The notes under the pieces were generated by a model. That model was not told where the DNA came from and did not search any database. It saw only the letters and a program-made list of their open reading frames with translations. A DNA stretch of 64,000 nucleotides from JADJOY01 sp046331705 [NCBI: bacterium]. GTDB taxonomy: Bacteria; JADJOY01. The stretch covers positions 1-64,000 of the forward strand of contig JAXLQJ010000019.1 in assembly GCA_046331705.1 (NCBI GenBank), written 5' to 3'. Below, in pieces: positions 60,190 to 64,000 of this stretch (the first letter of the stretch is position 1; every line of letters starts with the position of its first letter). A program made the translations under genes and the position numbers.

Positions 60190-61233
60190 ATGAACGTCCA
60201 CGTTCTCGTCGACCAGGCGATCGGAGCCAGCACCCGCTGGCTCCAGCGCAAGCTGCCGCCCAAGGACGACACCACTCACCTGCTCGACCAATACCGCGGG
60301 CAATCCCTCGCGACGCTCTTCCCGCCGCCGCCCGCGCGGCCCTACGTCGAGACGCGCGACGCGCCGGCGGTCGGGCCGCTCCGGGCGCGCCGATTTCGCA
60401 TCGCCAGCGCGCACCAGCCGCTCGCCGAGCCGCTGCGCCGGATCTACGACCGCGAGCAGGAGCCGCTGCACTTCTTCCACGGCCGCGAGCTCGAGCTCGC
60501 CACCCGCGCCAGCCGCCGCGCGGTCGTCTACATCCACGGCTGGATGGAATCCACCGATCTCGCCACCGAGGCGTTGCTGGCGCCGGTGGTGGCGTGGAAG
60601 CTCGATGCCGATTTCTTCCATTTCCAGCTGCCGCACCATTGGCGCCGCCAGGTGGCGGGTTCCAAGTACAACGGCGCGGGCTTCTGCAGCGCCGATCTCG
60701 CTCAGACCTGCGAAGCCTTCCGCCAGGCCGTCCTGGATGCGCGCACCTTGCTCACCTGGGTGCGCTCGCTCGGTCGCTACGACGAGATCGGACTCATGGG
60801 CATCAGCTTGGGCGGGCTGCTGACCCAGATCGTCGCGTGCCTCGATCCGGATCTACCGTGGGCCGTGCCGTGCGAGGCGCACCTCGATTTCCAGGACTTG
60901 GTCAGCCACGCCCCGATCCTCACCGAGATCCGTGACGAGCTGGCGGCGTTCGGCGTCGGGCCGGCCGACCTCGAGGACTTCGTGCGGGCGCTGGGCTTCG
61001 ATCGCCTCGAGCCCGCCATCGATCGCTCTCGCCTGCTCTTCGTGGCGGCGCTCGACGATCAGTTCATGCGGCCCGAGGCGATGGCGCGTGCGCTGGCGCG
61101 CTGGCCGGGGGTCGCGACGCTGTGGATCCCGGGCGGCCACATCACGGCGCTCTTCCGGTTGCCGCGCGTGCTCGACGACGTGCGGCGATTCATCGATGCG
61201 CAACCGCGCCCCGCGCGAGCGAGCCAAGCGTGA
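60190..61233 (+). CDS. Alpha/beta hydrolase
   Basis: 347 aa from ATG 60190. The fold shows AVVYIHGWME (oxyanion loop HGW), GLMGISLGGLLTQ (nucleophile Ser206, GxSxG), an Asp in AALDDQFMRPE and the His in PGGHITALFRL. About 110 N-terminal residues precede the core. Esterase or lipase-like; no specific substrate. The stop (TGA at 61231) overlaps the RNase HI start (GTG 61230). Confidence 0.82.
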   Translation: MNVHVLVDQAIGASTRWLQRKLPPKDDTTHLLDQYRGQSLATLFPPPPARPYVETRDAPAVGPLRARRFRIASAHQPLAEPLRRIYDREQEPLHFFHGRELELATRASRRAVVYIHGWMESTDLATEALLAPVVAWKLDADFFHFQLPHHWRRQVAGSKYNGAGFCSADLAQTCEAFRQAVLDARTLLTWVRSLGRYDEIGLMGISLGGLLTQIVACLDPDLPWAVPCEAHLDFQDLVSHAPILTEIRDELAAFGVGPADLEDFVRALGFDRLEPAIDRSRLLFVAALDDQFMRPEAMARALARWPGVATLWIPGGHITALFRLPRVLDDVRRFIDAQPRPARASQA

Positions 61234-61724
61234 AGCCCGACGTGATCGCCTACACCGACGGCGGGTGCCGCGGGAATCCGGGTCCCGGTGCCTGGGCCTT
61301 CTTGCTCATCGACGCCGCTTCCGGCGCCGCGCTCGAGCGCACCGGCGGCGAGCGCCACACCACCAACAACCGGATGGAGCTGCTCGCCGTCATCGAAGCG
61401 CTCAAGGCGCTCAAGCGCACCAAGCAGCGCGTTCGCCTGTTGAGCGACAGCCAGTACGTCATCAACTCCGCCACCAAGTGGATGGCCGGCTGGAAGGCCA
61501 AGGGCTGGAAGCGCAAGGAAGGCGAGCTCAAGAACGTGGACCTGCTCAAGGAGCTCGACAACCTCATCGCACACCACGACATCGAGTGGCAGTGGGTGCG
61601 CGGCCACGACGGCGAGCCCGGCAACGAGCGGGTGGATGCGCTCACCAACCACGGCATGGATCGGATCGCGCGAGGCGAGAGCGCCGCCTGGGAAAACCGC
61701 ACCTCGTGGCCGGCGGGCCGCTGA
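61230..61724 (+). CDS. rnhA: Ribonuclease HI
   Basis: 164 aa from GTG 61230, overlapping the previous stop. Degrades RNA in RNA-DNA hybrids. Catalytic carboxylates: Asp10 (AYTDGGCRGNPGPG), Glu50 (NNRMELLAVIEAL), Asp73 (LSDSQYVINS), Asp136 (NERVDALTNHG). The basic protrusion WMAGWKAKGWKRKEGEL is a typical handle region. Cytosolic; normal length. Confidence 0.95.
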   Translation: MKPDVIAYTDGGCRGNPGPGAWAFLLIDAASGAALERTGGERHTTNNRMELLAVIEALKALKRTKQRVRLLSDSQYVINSATKWMAGWKAKGWKRKEGELKNVDLLKELDNLIAHHDIEWQWVRGHDGEPGNERVDALTNHGMDRIARGESAAWENRTSWPAGR

Positions 61725-61810
61725 CGGAGGCGGTTGACGGCACGCTCGCGGATGGGTCACAACCTCGACCGAAACCGCATGCAGCGAGAGCCGAGAGGGC
61801 GGAGGCGCAC

Positions 61811-62362
61811 GTGTTGAACCGGGAAGATTGCATCCTCTACAGCGGGGCCGCGAACGGCGCCGAGGCGTACTTCGGGACCGTCGCCGAGCAGTTCGGGATC
61901 CAGGAGGTGAACTTCACCTTCGAGGGGCACAACGACGCGCGCTCGCGCGGCATGCGCGTGCTCACCACCGAGGAGCTCAAGCGCGGTGACGTGAGCCTGG
62001 CCTACGTCGCCAAGATGATGAACCGCGAGTACTCGCCGGCGCCGCTCATGAAGAAGGTGCTGCAGTGCATCTGGCACCAGGTGAACGAGGGCCAAGAGAT
62101 CTACGTGGTGGGCAAGATCCTCGACGACGGCCACGTGAAGGGCGGCACGGGCTGGGGCGCCGAGTTCGCCAAGCTCTGCAACAAGCCGCTCTTCGTCTTC
62201 GATCAGGGGCGCGACGCGTGGTTCCAATGGGAAGACATGCGCTTCAAGCCCGTGCAGAACCCCGTGATCGCGCATCCTCACTTCACGGGTACCGGCACGC
62301 GCTTCCTGGAGGCGAACGGGAAGGCGGCGATCGAGGGCCTCTACGCGCGCTCGTTCAAGTGA
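61811..62362 (+). CDS. SLOG-like Rossmann-fold protein of unknown function
   Basis: 183 aa from GTG 61811, with GGAGG at 61801-61805. It begins NREDCILYSGAANGAEAYFG, a Gly-rich turn recalling SLOG/LOG nucleotide-sensor domains (G-G-A-x-G-A-D-like), then FEGHNDARSRGMRVL and MMNREYSPAPLMKKVLQ, WHQVNEGQEIYVVGKI, and FQWEDMRFKPVQNPVIAHPH. No membrane or signal sequence. If SLOG, it could bind a nucleotide derived from ADP-ribose or similar. It sits after rnhA in the same direction with 86 bp between. Confidence 0.55.
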   Translation: MLNREDCILYSGAANGAEAYFGTVAEQFGIQEVNFTFEGHNDARSRGMRVLTTEELKRGDVSLAYVAKMMNREYSPAPLMKKVLQCIWHQVNEGQEIYVVGKILDDGHVKGGTGWGAEFAKLCNKPLFVFDQGRDAWFQWEDMRFKPVQNPVIAHPHFTGTGTRFLEANGKAAIEGLYARSFK

Positions 62363-62439
62363 CGTCGCGGCCGGTGCCGTGAGCGCGGCCGCGGGGATTC
62401 GCGCCTGCTCGAACCGCCTGGGTTGACGGACGGGTCGCC

Positions 62440-63135
62440 ATGCTCGACCTCTACTACTGGCCGACGCCCAACGGCTGGAAGGTCTCCATCGCCCTCGAGG
62501 AAATGGAGCTTCCTTATCGGGTGATCCCGGTCGACATCGGGCGCGCCGAGCAGTTCGCGCCCGAGTTCCTGCGCCTGAGCCCCAACAATCGCATCCCGGC
62601 GCTCGTCGACCCCGAGCCGCTCGGCGGCGGAGCGCCGCTCTCGCTCTTCGAGTCGGGGGCGATCTTGCTCTACCTGGGCGAGAAGAGCGGGCGCTTCCTG
62701 CCCTCGGCTCCCCGCGAGCGCTACGCGGTCGTGCAATGGGTGATGTGGCAGATGGCGAATCTGGGGCCAGCCGCGGGCCAGGCGAACCATTTCCGTCACT
62801 ACGCGCCGCGCGCCGACTCCTACGCCGAGGAACGCCACACCTGGGAGCTCGCGCGCCTCTACGACGTTCTCGAGCGTCGCCTCGGCGAGTGCCCGTTCGT
62901 GGGCGGTGAGCTGTCGGTCGCGGACATGGCGATCTTCCCGTGGATCCTGAGCTACAAGCGCTACGGCATGAGCCTCGACGAGCGACCGAGCCTGCGGCGC
63001 TGGTACGAGACGATGAAGGCGCGTCCGGCGGTGCGGCGCGGCATCGACGTGGCGAAAGAGCTACGCAACTCGATCCCGGACCCCGAAGCGCTCGCGAAGA
63101 TGTTTGGTCCTGCGTTCGCGCGACTTCAGCCGTGA
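62440..63135 (+). CDS. Glutathione S-transferase (disulfide-bond oxidoreductase-like)
   Basis: 231 aa. Thioredoxin domain: LYYWPTPNGWKVSIALEEM with Asn-Gly in the TPNGxK active-site motif characteristic of the YghU/YfcG group, then SPNNRIPALVD (cis-Pro) and FESGAILLYLGEK. C-domain: GELSVADMAIFPWILSY. This class binds two glutathiones and reduces disulfides. It follows the SLOG-like gene by 77 bp. Confidence 0.9.
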   Translation: MLDLYYWPTPNGWKVSIALEEMELPYRVIPVDIGRAEQFAPEFLRLSPNNRIPALVDPEPLGGGAPLSLFESGAILLYLGEKSGRFLPSAPRERYAVVQWVMWQMANLGPAAGQANHFRHYAPRADSYAEERHTWELARLYDVLERRLGECPFVGGELSVADMAIFPWILSYKRYGMSLDERPSLRRWYETMKARPAVRRGIDVAKELRNSIPDPEALAKMFGPAFARLQP

Positions 63136-63457
63136 GGTCCAGGCATCCGCATGTCCACCGAGGGTTGGCGGCGCTGCTCCACCTCCGCGCGCTCCGTCGG
63201 CGCGGCGTCGCGATGCGCAGGGTGCGCGCGCTTCGGGCGCACACCGCTCGACGGGGTCACGGTCCGCCATGTTCCGGCACCCGCGGCGGCGGTTTCCCAC
63301 GGCGGCTTCCGCGCGCGACGGCAGAGCGCGAGCCGACCTCGGCGGCTTGGGCGAGGGTGCCCGGTACCAGACACGCTGCTCCGATGGTGACCGGCGCAAG
63401 CGCGCGTACCGTCGATCCTCGTCCCCGCGCGCGCCTGCGCTCGCTCGGGGACGAGGG
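63136..63457. other. Intergenic stretch, no gene supported
   Basis: 322 bases between the GST and the methyltransferase gene. Frames on either strand give Arg/Ala/Pro-rich text. On the minus strand there is a short signal-peptide-like string (LAPVTIGAACLVPGTLAQAAEV near 63340-63410) without a start or continuing domain, so it is not called. No repeat or RNA is seen. Confidence 0.45.
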
Positions 63458-64000
63458 ATGACCGCGGTTGCCGTACGCCAGCAGCAGTCCGAGGGCTTGG
63501 TTCGAGTCTGGCGGCGGGTGCTCGCCGCGCTCGGCGCGCCGCTCGAGCCAGGCGTGCGGGTGCTCGACTTCGGGTGCGGACGCGGCGAGCTGGTGGTGGT
63601 GCTCCGCAACCTCGGTATCGAAGCGGACGGTGTCGATCTGCTCGACGATTTCGCGGCGATTCGCGACGCCGTGCCCTCGGCCCCACGGCCCGTGGAGCTG
63701 GCCGCCTGCGTCCACGCGCTCGACCCGAGCGCACCGACGCTGCCGTACCCGGACGGGAGCTTCGACTTGGTGCTGAGCAACCAGGTTTTCGAGCACGTCG
63801 CCGACTATCCGGCTGCGATCGGAGAGATCTTCCGGGTGCTCAAGCCCGGGGGGGCCTGCTTTCTCGTGCTTCCCGCCCGCTGGCGTCTGATCGAGGCGCA
63901 CACCTTCGTGCCCCTCGCGGGCGTGCTGCGCGCCCGATGGTACCTGCGCCTGTGGGCCATCCTCGGCGTGCGCAACGAGTTCCAGCGCGGCCTGACGCGT
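63458..64000 (+). CDS. Class I SAM-dependent methyltransferase, 3' end cut by window edge
   Basis: 181 codons from ATG 63458 run to the end of the window. Motif I VRVLDFGCGRGELVVVL, motif II VDLLDD, motif III LSNQVFEHVADY and GEIFRVLKPGGACFLVLPAR fit the Methyltransf_11 family. The last part WYLRLWAILGVRNEF looks like a substrate-binding insert. Substrate unknown. GGGAC GAGGG lies upstream of the ATG. Confidence 0.85.
   Translation, partial: MTAVAVRQQQSEGLVRVWRRVLAALGAPLEPGVRVLDFGCGRGELVVVLRNLGIEADGVDLLDDFAAIRDAVPSAPRPVELAACVHALDPSAPTLPYPDGSFDLVLSNQVFEHVADYPAAIGEIFRVLKPGGACFLVLPARWRLIEAHTFVPLAGVLRARWYLRLWAILGVRNEFQRGLTR

Noticed and set aside
63340-63410. Signal-peptide-like string on the minus strand
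   Set aside because: No start codon in a sensible place and no conserved domain after it.

Overview
The window looks like chromosomal DNA of a high-GC Gram-negative bacterium. Many predicted lipoproteins (lipobox Cys after a short hydrophobic stretch), an OmpA-type peptidoglycan-binding protein, PKD-repeat and beta-helix surface proteins, orphan GspF and the overall gene mix fit a Myxococcota/'deltaproteobacterial' or related lineage. I cannot name a genus. Genes are dense, often in short overlapping operons (ATGA and GTGA junctions). I see no rRNA, tRNA, CRISPR array or phage.

Layout. 1-5.8 kb: cut response regulator, sterol-desaturase-like hydroxylase, lipid kinase, Nramp-related transporter, SfsA, HGSNAT-like acyltransferase. 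5.9-9.9 kb: minus-strand operon of sulfatase-fold lipoprotein, methyltransferase, small membrane protein and orphan GspF, plus a SnoaL-like protein. 10-13.4 kb: DUF309, MoeA, enolase-superfamily protein and lipo-cytochrome c. 13.5-20.1 kb: VWA/OmpA lipoprotein, LCAT-like lipase, GalT, NnrS, PLP-dependent amino acid deaminase/aldolase. 20.1-28.5 kb: mostly unknowns, a COG4705 membrane protein, a large membrane-embedded metallophosphoesterase, a double-hotdog protein and a four-PKD lipoprotein. 28.7-42.3 kb: acyltransferase/SDR pair, signal peptidase I with an extra N-terminal membrane domain, GNAT, Crp/Fnr regulator, hemerythrin, Tag glycosylase, GST, ankyrin/metallophosphoesterase pair, HELGH lipoprotein, response regulator.

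42.4-48.0 kb is the metabolic highlight. Four consecutive minus-strand genes encode epimerase, methylsuccinyl-CoA dehydrogenase, mesaconyl-CoA hydratase and ethylmalonyl-CoA mutase, consecutive steps of the ethylmalonyl-CoA pathway for acetyl-CoA assimilation. Crotonyl-CoA carboxylase/reductase and malyl-CoA lyase are not in the window.

48-64 kb: flippase-like membrane protein, TruC, two secreted proteins, then an IS1595/ISXO2-type transposase broken by several frameshifts and sandwiched between two ~0.76 kb direct repeats. The second repeat copy carries many indels, so either a duplication with decay or an assembly fault lies here. After it come a second sterol-desaturase-like protein, a neutral-ceramidase-like lipoprotein, GNAT, quinone oxidoreductase, alpha/beta hydrolase, RNase HI, a SLOG-like unknown, a second GST and a methyltransferase cut by the window end.
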